DNA of 64,000 bases from Agromyces sp. Soil535. Lineage in GTDB: Bacteria; Actinomycetota; Actinomycetes; Actinomycetales; Microbacteriaceae. Positions within the stretch are counted from its first letter, which is position 1, and the number at the start of each line of letters is the position of its first letter. Of this stretch, positions 45,758 to 53,022 are shown one piece after another. Both the position numbers and the translations under genes were made by a program. The notes beneath the pieces were generated by a model that ran no database searches, had not been told where the DNA came from, and saw nothing but the letters and a program-made list of their open reading frames with translations. The stretch spans positions 124,001 to 188,000 of the forward strand of contig NZ_LMRW01000028.1 of the NCBI RefSeq assembly GCF_001428255.1, in the 5' to 3' direction.

Positions 45758-46678
45758 TTGCACGGTGACGAGAACGGCGTCCACGAGCTCACACGCTCGG
45801 AACGGCGCGAGGCCGACCGCGGCCGTTCCCGTCGACCCTCCTCGAAGCCGAAGCGCCGAACGCGCTCCGATCGAGCGGATGCCGCGGCATCCGTGCCGGT
45901 CGCACCTGCACGCCGCGCGCCATCGGGCGATGGCGCCCGGGCCGTCGTGACCGCGCCGCACCGCACGCGGCGCAACGGCCCTGCTCGTGTCTTCGCCACC
46001 GTGCTCGTGGTGCCCGCGATCGTCGGCACGGTCGCCCTGCCCGCCTACGCGTTGATGCCGGGCGGCGGCGGCTTCGAGGCATCCGGCGTCTTCAGTCTCT
46101 CGGTCGCCGAGGCGCAGGACGTCGACGTCTCGGCCCTCGCGAGCGGCGCACCGCTCTCGAGCGACGCGTTCGCCGTGACGACCAAGGAGGAGATCGACCG
46201 CGCCGCTGAGGAGGCCGAGGCCGCCTCGCTGCCGGGCAGCAGCGACGGCGCCTACTACATTCCAGCCCAGCAGGCCGAGGGCGACGACTACCCGTGGTGG
46301 AACGAGACCCCCGACGACTACGGCGGCGGCCTCTCGCCGCTCCGCTACTACTTCCGCGAGTGCGTCGACTTCGTCGCCTGGCGCCTGAACCGTGACGCCG
46401 GGGTCACTTCAGCGCCGTGGAAGTGGGACTGGTCGAACCTCGCGTCGGGGAGCGCCTATTCGTGGGCCGACGAATGGGTGGCCCGCGGTCGCGCCACGAG
46501 CGACACGCCGATCGTGGGGTCGGTCGCATGGTTCCCCTACAACCACGTCGCGTACGTGCAGGCGGTGAATGCCGACGGGACCGTCACGATCGAGGAGTAC
46601 AACCAGAACAGCGACCACTCGTACCACGTGCGGACCATTCCGGCGGGGTCGGCGCTGTACCTCTACCCGCCCGTCTGA
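45758..46678 (+). CDS. Secreted CHAP-domain amidase/peptidase
   Basis: 306 residues. A strongly basic N-terminal region (1-70) precedes a signal-like hydrophobic segment (about 82-100, VFATVLVVPAIVGTVALPAY). The C-terminal CHAP domain (about 190-305) has catalytic Cys in RECVDFVAWRLNRD and His in FPYNHVAYVQAV, with the conserved EEYN. It is expected to hydrolyse cell-wall peptides. TTG start at 45758, 8 nt behind GGAGG; longer frames would include the structured leader. Sibling of the NlpC/P60 gene in both promoter and start architecture. Confidence 0.88.
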   Translation: MHGDENGVHELTRSERREADRGRSRRPSSKPKRRTRSDRADAAASVPVAPARRAPSGDGARAVVTAPHRTRRNGPARVFATVLVVPAIVGTVALPAYALMPGGGGFEASGVFSLSVAEAQDVDVSALASGAPLSSDAFAVTTKEEIDRAAEEAEAASLPGSSDGAYYIPAQQAEGDDYPWWNETPDDYGGGLSPLRYYFRECVDFVAWRLNRDAGVTSAPWKWDWSNLASGSAYSWADEWVARGRATSDTPIVGSVAWFPYNHVAYVQAVNADGTVTIEEYNQNSDHSYHVRTIPAGSALYLYPPV

Positions 46679-46745
46679 TGGGGGCTGTGCCGGTCGTTGT
46701 CGACAGCGTGGCGACTTCTGCATGCATTGTTGGACGAGTCGGACA

Positions 46746-46775
46746 GTGACCCCGTCGCCGCCCTGCCGGTAACGT
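46746..46775 (+). promoter_or_regulatory. Promoter of the small peptide gene
   Basis: GTGACC (46746-46751), 18-nt spacer, TAACGT (46770-46775), giving a leader of about 28 nt before ATG 46810. Confidence 0.5.
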
Positions 46776-46809
46776 GGGACCCCATTCCACAAAGGAGCAG
46801 GTGACCGCG

Positions 46810-46908
46810 ATGACGCACCCCTTGGACGAGGCACGACTCGAAGAGATCGGGTTCGTCGACGAGCTTGCGCCGACGACCTCCGCGATCGTCGTCCTCGGTT
46901 ACAACTGA
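46810..46908 (+). CDS. Possible 32-residue peptide gene, no recognised family
   Basis: AGGTGA, 5 nt before ATG 46810, is a good ribosome site; an in-frame GTG at 46801 has poorer spacing. The 32-residue product has an acidic first half (PLDEARLEEIGFVDELA) and a hydrophobic end TTSAIVVLGYN. The layout of acidic leader plus short hydrophobic, polar-capped tail recalls precursors of ribosomally made peptides, but no modifying enzyme is near. The C-terminal Gly-Tyr-Asn is unlike any family I can name. It could also be a small regulator peptide or a chance frame; promoter, ribosome site and codon use favour a real gene. Confidence 0.5.
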   Translation: MTHPLDEARLEEIGFVDELAPTTSAIVVLGYN

Positions 46909-46941
46909 GCAGCGCTCCACCCGCAGCCGCCGACCGTGTCG

Positions 46942-47979
46942 TTATGGCATCCGCGCAAGGCACGCCGGCGCCGGTGTCTCGAGCGTCGCAAGGACCTCGG
47001 TCGGCACGCCGCCATCGAGCGCGATGACCGCGATCGAGTCGGAGCCCTGGTCGGCCACGAGCGCGAACCGCTCGTCGTGCGTGACGTGCAGGTCGCGCGG
47101 ATGCCGCCCGCCGGTCGGCACCGAGGCGACGTGCTCGAGTGTGCGTGCGTCGGCGTCGAACCGGAGGGCGACGAGCGCGTCGGCGTCGCGGTCGCCGATG
47201 AGCACGATGCCGTCGCGCGTGAGCCGGATGGCGGAGAGCCCGAGGCCGCGCGCCTCGACCGAGGCGTCGACGGGGAACGGGGCGAGTTCGAGGCCCGCAG
47301 TGAGGTCGACGATGCTCGCCGTGCGGTCGAGCTCGTTCGCGACGATCGCGAGGTCGCCCGAGACGACGAGATGGCGTGGTCCGGCGCCGGCGTGCAGCGC
47401 GATGTCGTCGGCACCGTCATGGGCGAGCTCTGCGGGGAGTCCCGCGAGGCTCAGGACCCGGATCCGGTCGGCCCCGAGGTCGGGCACGAGCAGGCGGTCG
47501 CGGGCGACGTCGATCACGGCCTGGTGCGGGTGCGACGCCTCCTGCCGGTGGCGATCAGGGCCGGAGCCGTCGAAGTCGGCCGTGAGTGCGGTCGACGAGT
47601 CCGAAGCCACCGGGTGCGCCGAGAGGCGGCTGCCCGAGTAGTTCGCGACGAAGATCCACCCGCCGGTCTCATCGAAGACGAGATGGCACGGGTCGCCGGC
47701 GCCGGTTCGGGCCGGCGCTCCGAATGCGCTCACCACGTCATCCTCGATGGTCCACGTCGAGACGAGGCCGTCGGCCTGCTCGTGCACGATGCCGAGCATG
47801 CCCGTTGCGGGCGAGACTGCGAGGTACATCGGGTTCGGCCCGACGTCGACCGGTTCTCCGAGCGTCGCGGTGCCGTCGGCTGCGACGTCGAGCGGTCGGA
47901 TGCCGCGGGCCGGCGAGCCGAGCGCGCCCGTCGTCGACGCTCCGACCCAGAACCTCGTCGTGCCGCTCGTAGAACCCAC
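46942..47979 (-). CDS. Lactonase-family seven-bladed propeller protein
   Basis: 345 residues matching the lactonase / 6-phosphogluconolactonase-like propeller family. Diagnostic pieces are GPNPMYLAVSPATGMLGIVHE, GDPCHLVFDETGGWIFVANYSGS, HPHQAVIDVARDRLLVPDLG, GAGPRHLVVSG and GGRHPRDLHVTHDERFALVA. No signal peptide is seen. The GTG start at 47979 is preceded by GAGGCGGCA. It is convergent with the small peptide gene, the stops being 33 bp apart. Substrate assignment beyond a sugar lactone would be a guess. Confidence 0.9.
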   Translation of the reverse strand: MGSTSGTTRFWVGASTTGALGSPARGIRPLDVAADGTATLGEPVDVGPNPMYLAVSPATGMLGIVHEQADGLVSTWTIEDDVVSAFGAPARTGAGDPCHLVFDETGGWIFVANYSGSRLSAHPVASDSSTALTADFDGSGPDRHRQEASHPHQAVIDVARDRLLVPDLGADRIRVLSLAGLPAELAHDGADDIALHAGAGPRHLVVSGDLAIVANELDRTASIVDLTAGLELAPFPVDASVEARGLGLSAIRLTRDGIVLIGDRDADALVALRFDADARTLEHVASVPTGGRHPRDLHVTHDERFALVADQGSDSIAVIALDGGVPTEVLATLETPAPACLARMP

Positions 47980-48057
47980 TGCCGCCTCGTCTCCGCGGCC
48001 TTGCCGCGCTCATCGCAGTGCCCATCGACACCGAAGATTCACGCTACCGTGAGCCGG

Positions 48058-48063
48058 TAGACT
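48058..48063 (+). promoter_or_regulatory. -10 box of tRNA-Arg
   Basis: TAGACT, ending 10 nt before the mature tRNA 5' end; a short 5' leader is expected. Confidence 0.55.
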
Positions 48064-48073
48064 CATGCGGTCA

Positions 48074-48145
48074 GCCTCTGTAGCTCAATGGAAGAGCAGT
48101 TCCGTCCTAAGGAAAGGGTTGGGGGTTCGAGTCCCTCCAGGGGCA
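48074..48145 (+). tRNA. tRNA-Arg (anticodon CCT)
   Basis: 72-nt cloverleaf. Acceptor GCCTCTG pairs with CAGGGGC (one T-G pair). The D arm contains AGCTCAATGGAAGAGC. The anticodon loop is GTCCTAA with CCT (AGG codons); the bottom stem pair is weak. T arm GGGGG-TTCGAGT-CCCTC is intact. CCA is not encoded. Confidence 0.95.
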
Positions 48146-48220
48146 CCGTCGGTTCGGCCGATGAGCACGCGTCCTGACGGCGGCCCGCCGGTTGGCGCGG
48201 GCCGGGCGTGGGCAACCGGG

Positions 48221-48356
48221 CTACAGCTTCTCCACGATCCGCTTGATCGCGGCCAGGCGGCTCCCACTCGGCGCCGATGCGGTCCAGGCGTCGCGCGGTC
48301 TCGCTGAGCTGGGACCCGAGCACCCGGTAGCGAAGTTCGCGGCCGAAGAGTTGCAT
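48221..48356 (-). pseudogene. Decayed C-terminus of an ArsR-type regulator
   Basis: Reading from 48356 on the minus strand: QLFGRELRYRVLGSQLSET, then RRLDRIGAEW, and after a single-base frameshift near 48260, SRLAAIKRIVEKL and a stop (48221). The two parts form one coherent ArsR-like C-terminal region, but the winged helix is missing and no ribosome site is present. It lies just after tRNA-Arg, a common place for scars of excision or insertion. Confidence 0.45.
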
Positions 48357-48552
48357 TGGCTCAAAGGAAAAGCAACCTCAGAGTTGCAGGTGCGCACACA
48401 TGCTTCACCGACGAAGGTGCCTGCGCGCTGCGCACCAGAGGTCGTCGTTCAGCGTGATGACCAGTACTGGGGTCTGTCGGCATGCCCGGGTCGGGCGTAG
48501 CGTGGGCACGATTCCCGGTCGGTGGGGACTGGGACCGACGGACGGATGCGTC
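48357..48552. other. Non-coding stretch with an inverted repeat and a -10 box
   Basis: GCAAC and GTTGC (48372-48387, 6-nt spacer) form a perfect inverted repeat in A-rich sequence, possibly the old operator of the decayed regulator. TAGCGT (48498-48503) is a probable -10 box for the DUF6325 gene at 48553. Nothing else recognised. Confidence 0.45.
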
Positions 48553-49011
48553 ATGACGGATGCTTCACTCGACGAATTGGGGCCGGTCGACTTCGTGATC
48601 GTGGAGTTCCCCGCGGGGAAATCCAACTTCACGGGCGAGATGGCCGAAGAACTGGTCAGACTCGTCGACGCCGGCACCATCCGGCTCATCGACATGCTCA
48701 TCCTGACGAAAGCGGAGGACGGGACGATCGAGGCGATGGAGCTCTCCGACCTCGAGGACCTCGGGCCGCTCGAGCGCCTGGAGGCCGACCTCGCCGAACT
48801 GCTGGCCGAGGAGGACGTCGTGAACCTCGCGGCGGCGATGGACCCAGGGAGCGTCGCAGGCGTGCTCGTCTATGAGAACCTCTGGGCTGCACCATTCGCG
48901 GCCGCGGCCCGGCGAGCAGGCGGACAGCTCATCGCCAACGGGCGCATTCCCATGCAAGCGATCATCGCCTCGATCGAGGCTGATGAGGAACTCGAGAAGG
49001 TCGGAGACTGA
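48553..49011 (+). CDS. DUF6325-family protein
   Basis: 152 residues. LGPVDFVIVEFPAGKSNFTGEMAEELVRLVDAGTIRLIDML (joined segments) is the hallmark N-terminus, followed by VVNLAAAMDPGSVAGVLVYENLWAAPFAAAARRAGGQL. DUF6325 (once lumped with DUF1269) proteins are soluble, of unknown function, and are usually coupled to a tiny basic membrane peptide and a SHOCT protein; the peptide is here (next entry), the SHOCT gene is not. ATG 48553 is the family start, although no good ribosome site is seen; alternative start possible. Confidence 0.8.
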   Translation: MTDASLDELGPVDFVIVEFPAGKSNFTGEMAEELVRLVDAGTIRLIDMLILTKAEDGTIEAMELSDLEDLGPLERLEADLAELLAEEDVVNLAAAMDPGSVAGVLVYENLWAAPFAAAARRAGGQLIANGRIPMQAIIASIEADEELEKVGD

Positions 49012-49012
49012 G

Positions 49013-49171
49013 ATGCTGAGGCCAGGACGGGTCGGACGGGTCGGCGTGGTAGGCGCGCCGGTGGCGAAGGCGGCGGTCGTGACTGCCGCGGTCACCCCCG
49101 GGCCGTCGCCCGTCGCGAAGACCGCGGTCGTCGCCGCGGCAGTCACTCCCGGCCGTCGCCGTCGGATCTAG
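49013..49171 (+). CDS. Mini-protein with an internal duplication, partner of DUF6325
   Basis: 52 residues, starting at ATG 49013 only 1 nt after the DUF6325 stop. The product begins basic (MLRPGRVGR), then contains two near-identical units, VAKAAVVTAAVTPG and VAKTAVVAAAVTPG, and ends GRRRRI. Similar tiny basic peptides accompany DUF6325 genes in other actinobacteria, but the doubled unit is notable. Likely a membrane-associated helix pair; function unknown. Confidence 0.6.
   Translation: MLRPGRVGRVGVVGAPVAKAAVVTAAVTPGPSPVAKTAVVAAAVTPGRRRRI
49055..49159 (+). repeat. Direct repeat inside the mini-protein gene
   Basis: Two in-frame copies of about 48 bp encode the VAK(A/T)AVV unit; third-position differences show the copies have diverged somewhat. 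Confidence 0.7.
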
Positions 49172-49193
49172 CGCCACGCGAGGTTCGGCGGCG

Positions 49194-49877
49194 TCACTGC
49201 CGGGCGGATTCCTCCTCGGCAACGATCCGCGCGATTCGGCGCGACGCCAGTCGGCCGCTCAGCGGACCGAGGACGATGAGCAGCGCCCAGGTGTAGCGGC
49301 CTGCGTCTGCGCCGAACGCGTACGCGATCGGGATCGAGGCGAGGAAGATCACTGGCGTGGTGAGCGTATCGAGCAGTCTGACCCTGTCGGCGCGGCGCGG
49401 GAGTGGGAGGGCCAGCACGCCGTCGTGGCGCGCGACGTAGAACATGGCGATCTGCGCGAGCACGACGCAGCTGATGTTCACGGCGTACACCGCGATCGCG
49501 AGGGGTTCGTCGGCGGTCGCGGCGTCGCTGATGCCCTGCGTCGAGAACGGGATCAGGACGATGAACGCGGTCGCCACCAGGTTCGCCACGATCGTGCCAG
49601 GGCTGAGCGCCCGGAACTGCGCCACGATGCGATGGTTCACCCGCCAGAAGACGGCGATCACGGCGAAGCTGATGGCGAAGCCCAGGAGCTGCCATTCCAG
49701 CCCGCTGCCGAACAGCGCGCCAAGGCTCGTCCAGTCGTCGGCCGGTGGCGGATCGATATTGACGACGAGCAGGGTGAGCGCGAAGGCGTACACCGCGTCG
49801 AAGAATGCGACGCCGCGCGCGAACTCCACGGTGTCGCGCTCGTAGTGGCTGGCGGTGCCTGTCGATCGAGTCCCCAC
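49194..49877 (-). CDS. TMEM175 / DUF1211-family membrane channel
   Basis: 227 residues with about six membrane helices. TVEFARGVAFFDAVYAFALT contains the FxD-type motif of the TMEM175 potassium-channel family (usually FSDGVFAIAIT), followed by VVNIDPP and FWRVNHRIV. Bacterial members form K+-selective or nonselective channels. The GTG at 49877 was picked as the furthest sensible start; ribosome site is poor, so the real start may be a few codons later (GTG near 49829). Transcribed away from the neighbouring mini-protein, tails converging. Confidence 0.8.
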   Translation of the reverse strand: MGTRSTGTASHYERDTVEFARGVAFFDAVYAFALTLLVVNIDPPPADDWTSLGALFGSGLEWQLLGFAISFAVIAVFWRVNHRIVAQFRALSPGTIVANLVATAFIVLIPFSTQGISDAATADEPLAIAVYAVNISCVVLAQIAMFYVARHDGVLALPLPRRADRVRLLDTLTTPVIFLASIPIAYAFGADAGRYTWALLIVLGPLSGRLASRRIARIVAEEESARQ

Positions 49878-50089
49878 GACAGGAGTGTGGCCCGCCGACC
49901 TGCCGCCGCGGCATCCGACTCGCCGAGCGCACCGCACCGCACCGCGGGTCGACCGCGGCCCCGGGGTCGCGGTGGTCGCGGCATCCCGGAATCGGATACG
50001 CTCTGGCGGCACGCGAGCAATGGAGCCTGACTGCCGGGATCGATCACCAAGATCGGATGCCGCGCCTGCAGTCCGCGGCATCCGACCAG

Positions 50090-50362
50090 TCAGTTCCAGT
50101 CGACCGCGTGCATCCAGCCGGCGATGTACGCCCGCTCGTTGGTGCCGAGCCGCACTCCGCCGCGGGGGTTGGGCTCGCCATCGACCTCGCAAAGGTCGTA
50201 GATACGCCGAACGACGTACGCGCGGAGGGGTGCGTCGAGGTCCTCGAGCACCTCGCGCTGCAGCGGCCGCTCGAGCATCGGCCACCAGATGCCGATGGGC
50301 GGGAGGCCGCTGCCGGGTCTCGGGCGGTCGTCGTTGGCCGGTCCGTCGACGAGAGAGCTCAT
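50090..50362 (-). CDS. Small soluble protein, family unknown
   Basis: 90 residues. ATG 50362 follows GGAGGAG at 8 nt. The sequence contains PIGIWWPMLERPLQREVLEDL and YVVRRIYDLCEV and ends AYIAGWMHAVDWN, with balanced charge, no membrane segment and typical codon use. I cannot assign a family; similar short proteins occur in Microbacteriaceae as far as I can recall. Its start overlaps the stop of the 28-codon ORF just upstream (ATGA). Confidence 0.65.
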   Translation of the reverse strand: MSSLVDGPANDDRPRPGSGLPPIGIWWPMLERPLQREVLEDLDAPLRAYVVRRIYDLCEVDGEPNPRGGVRLGTNERAYIAGWMHAVDWN

Positions 50363-50445
50363 TGGGCCGGCTCCTCCTTCGTCCCAGCGGTTTCGGGGTC
50401 GCGTTCGTTCGCCGCGTTCGGATCGATACGGCCGGGATCGGTCAT
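50359..50445 (-). CDS. Very short ORF (28 aa) coupled to the next gene
   Basis: ATG at 50445 with GGGAG 8 nt upstream; 28 codons to a TGA overlapping the next ATG by one base pattern (ATGA). The product is polar and Pro/Glu-rich (TDPGRIDPNAANERDPE then TAGTKEEPAQ). It may be a leader peptide that couples translation to the downstream gene, or a small protein in its own right. Confidence 0.5.
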   Translation of the reverse strand: MTDPGRIDPNAANERDPETAGTKEEPAQ

Positions 50446-50626
50446 CGGTGCACTCCCTCGGTCAAGGCCGACCACGTCATCGGGGTCGACCGTCATCGAC
50501 ACTACGCGGGCAGGCACGAGGAAGACAGGGATTGATCCGCTTGCGCGCCGGTGCTATCTCGGCGCCGGCGGCCTCCGTCTGCATTTCGGGGCTGCGTTCT
50601 CGCCCGATGCGCAGCAAGATGGACGG

Positions 50627-51694
50627 ATGGACCTCCCGGTGATGCCGCCCCTCGCGCCCATGCTCGCGAAATCCGTGAAGGAGATCCCCGACGTCGGCCA
50701 CGTCGAACCGAAGTGGGACGGCTTCCGCACCATCGTCTTCAAGGACGGCGACGAGATCGAGCTCGGCAGCCGCAACGAGCGCCCGATGACGCGGTACTTC
50801 CCCGAGCTCGTCGAGGCCCTGCGGCAGCACCTCCCGCCGCGCTGCGTGGTCGACGGCGAGATCATCCTCACGACCGATGGGCGCCTGGACTTCGATGCAC
50901 TCCAGCAGCGCATCCACCCCGCCGACAGCCGCGTGCGGATGCTCGCCGAGCGCACGCCCGTGTCGTTCGTTGCCTTCGACCTGCTCGCCATCGGCGACGA
51001 CGACCTGATGGGGGAGCCGTTCTCGGATCGACGGCGAGGGCTCGTCGAGGCGCTCGCCGGTGTAGCGGACCCCGTGTTCGTCACCCCGGCGACCGCAGAC
51101 CTCGCCGTGGCGCGCGACTGGTTCACCAGGTTCGAGGGCGCGGGCCTCGACGGGGTCGTGGCGAAGCCGCTCGACGGCACCTACCAGCCCGACAAGCGCA
51201 CGATGTTCAAGATCAAGCACGAGCGCACGGCCGACTGCGTCGTCGCGGGCTTCCGCTGGCACAAGTCGGGCGGGATCGTGGGTTCGCTGCTCCTCGGCCT
51301 CTACGACGACGACGGCCGCCTGCACCACGTCGGCGTCGCCGCGTCGTTCCCCATGGCCCGACGGGCGAGCCTCGTCGCCGAGCTCGAGCCGCTCGTCGCG
51401 GACGACCTGTCGCAGCATCCGTGGGGCGAGTGGGCCGACCAACAGGCACAGGAGTCGACCCGCATGCCGGGGGCCGTGAGCCGGTGGAACGCCGGCAAGA
51501 ACCTCTCGTTCGTGCCGCTGCGCCCCGAGCTCGTCGTGGAGGTCGCGTACGACCACATGGAGGGCGACCGGTTCCGCCACACCGCGCAGTTCCGGAGGTG
51601 GCGCACCGATCGCACGCCCCAGAGCTGCACGTACGACCAGCTCGAGTCGCCGTCGGACCTCGACCTGTCGGAGATCCTGCCCCTTCGCGGCTGA
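50627..51694 (+). CDS. ATP-dependent DNA ligase (LigC-like)
   Basis: 355 residues: adenylation domain followed by an OB fold. Active-site Lys29 lies in EPKWDGFR (motif I, KxDGxR). Other motifs include ELGSRNERP (III), VDGEII (IV), and GVVAKP (V); RTMFKIKHERTADCVV covers motif Va/VI. It seals nicks with ATP. There is no polymerase or nuclease domain of LigD type and no ku gene nearby. ATG 50627 begins at the usual family N-terminus; the promoter is not obvious. It converges with the MarR gene. Confidence 0.92.
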   Translation: MDLPVMPPLAPMLAKSVKEIPDVGHVEPKWDGFRTIVFKDGDEIELGSRNERPMTRYFPELVEALRQHLPPRCVVDGEIILTTDGRLDFDALQQRIHPADSRVRMLAERTPVSFVAFDLLAIGDDDLMGEPFSDRRRGLVEALAGVADPVFVTPATADLAVARDWFTRFEGAGLDGVVAKPLDGTYQPDKRTMFKIKHERTADCVVAGFRWHKSGGIVGSLLLGLYDDDGRLHHVGVAASFPMARRASLVAELEPLVADDLSQHPWGEWADQQAQESTRMPGAVSRWNAGKNLSFVPLRPELVVEVAYDHMEGDRFRHTAQFRRWRTDRTPQSCTYDQLESPSDLDLSEILPLRG

Positions 51695-51736
51695 TCGGCC
51701 CGGTGAGGGCGACAGCCCGGTTCGCCCGCTCGCGGC

Positions 51737-52231
51737 TCAGGAGTCCGACTGGTCGGTCGACGCGTCCTGCGCGTATCCCGTGTGCACGTCGGCGTCGAGG
51801 CGGTGTGCCTCGGCGAGCTTCGCGAGCAGCGCCGCGAGCTGTGCTCGTTCCGATTCATCGAGCGGTGCGACGATGTCGGCGGTCTGCCGCTCGGCGGCCT
51901 CTCGCAGCTCGCGCATGGCCGCGCGGCCATCGTCCGTGGGCTGCAGTCGGTAGTTGCGCCGGTCGTCGGGTCGGCGTTCGCGCACGACGAGGCCCGCGCG
52001 TTCGAGCGCGTCGACGAGCACGACCACCCGGCTCGGCACCGCACCGAGCCGATCGGCGAGCTCCCGCTGGCTGAGCCCGGGGCTGCGTGCGATCAGTCGG
52101 AGCACGCCGGCGGCGGCGGGTGTGAGCCCGAGGGGGCGAACGAGCTCGGCGAATCGGGAGGTGCTGTAGGTGCCCAGCTGGGACAGCAGGAAGCCCGTCC
52201 GCGGTGGGGGCCCGGGTCGCTGAGCGCTCAC
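51737..52231 (-). CDS. MarR-family repressor
   Basis: 164 residues. Winged-helix core: GLTPAAAGVLRLIARSPGLS, QRELADRLGAVPSRVVVLVD and ERRPDDRRNYRLQPTDDGR (wing) followed by helical dimerisation ends. GTG 52231 has AGGGTGGA upstream; a longer frame to 52258 has no ribosome site. It is divergent from the membrane protein at 52288, whose promoter contains a likely operator palindrome, so it probably represses that gene and itself. Confidence 0.88.
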   Translation of the reverse strand: MSAQRPGPPPRTGFLLSQLGTYSTSRFAELVRPLGLTPAAAGVLRLIARSPGLSQRELADRLGAVPSRVVVLVDALERAGLVVRERRPDDRRNYRLQPTDDGRAAMRELREAAERQTADIVAPLDESERAQLAALLAKLAEAHRLDADVHTGYAQDASTDQSDS

Positions 52232-52251
52232 GGATTCCACCCTATCGCCCG

Positions 52252-52296
52252 TTGACAAATTCGTTCACAGGGAGAATCATACATGATATGAATGAA
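52252..52296. promoter_or_regulatory. Divergent promoter and probable MarR operator
   Basis: Plus strand: -35 TTGACA (52252-52257), 17-nt spacer, -10 AATCAT (52275-52280), then 7 nt to ATG 52288, a leaderless start. ATCAT/ATGAT (52276-52287) overlaps the -10 box, and TTCGTTCA (52260-52267) faces TGAATGAA (52289-52296). The segment is A/T-rich in GC-rich surroundings, typical of a MarR-binding site. Confidence 0.6.
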
Positions 52297-53004
52297 ATTG
52301 AGACCACAACCGGCGTGTCGCGAGGCACCCGCTCCGGCGGACCGAACCCCGGTGTCCTCGCGCTCGTCGCCTTCGCCCTCACCGTCGGCGGCATCGTCGT
52401 CGGCGTCGTCGCCTCGGGCGGCGCCGTGCTCGGCTCGCCGTTCGCGCCGACGGACGACGTGGTCGCCCGGTTCTCCGGGGCATCCGACGTCGTCCGGGTC
52501 GTCGCGCTCCTTCAGTTCGGTTCGGCCGTCCCGCTCGGCATCTTCGCGGCGACGGTCTACGCCCGGCAGCTCCGTCTCGGCATCCGCGTTCCCGGCCCCG
52601 CCATCGGCTTGTTCGGCGGCATCCTCGCGTCGGTCATGCTGATGGCCTCTTCGCTCGTCATCTGGGTGCTCAGCCGACCGGAGGTGACCGTCGACGCCGT
52701 GCTCACGCACGCGCTCGCATTCCTCGCCTTCGTGACGGGCGGCGTGGGATACGTCGTCGGCATGGGCCTGCTCGTCGCCGGCATCGCCGTGCCGGCGCTC
52801 ATCTTGGGCCTCATGCCGCGCTGGCTCGCGTGGACAGGGCTGGTGATCGCGGCGCTCTCGGAGCTCGCCTACCTGTCGATGGTGATCGAGCCGTTGGTGG
52901 TCCTGCTTCCCGTCGGGCGATTCGGGGGCGGCATCTGGCTCATCGCGGCCGGGTTCCTGCTGCCGGTCTCCCGTGCGGCCGCGAACCGGCGAAACGGCGC
53001 GTAG
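52288..53004 (+). CDS. Membrane protein of six or so helices (DUF4386-like)
   Basis: 238 residues with hydrophobic stretches at about 25-47, 68-90, 103-125, 140-165, 172-192 and 210-230. The pattern resembles DUF4386-type proteins (VVRVVALLQFGSAVPLGIFA; GFLLPVSRAA), whose function is unknown. It starts at ATG 52288 from a leaderless transcript and is probably controlled by the MarR gene opposite. Its tail converges with the Lrp-type gene, stops being only about 18 bp apart. Confidence 0.7.
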   Translation: MNEIETTTGVSRGTRSGGPNPGVLALVAFALTVGGIVVGVVASGGAVLGSPFAPTDDVVARFSGASDVVRVVALLQFGSAVPLGIFAATVYARQLRLGIRVPGPAIGLFGGILASVMLMASSLVIWVLSRPEVTVDAVLTHALAFLAFVTGGVGYVVGMGLLVAGIAVPALILGLMPRWLAWTGLVIAALSELAYLSMVIEPLVVLLPVGRFGGGIWLIAAGFLLPVSRAAANRRNGA

Positions 53005-53022
53005 CGGAGCGTTCGCCCTGGA

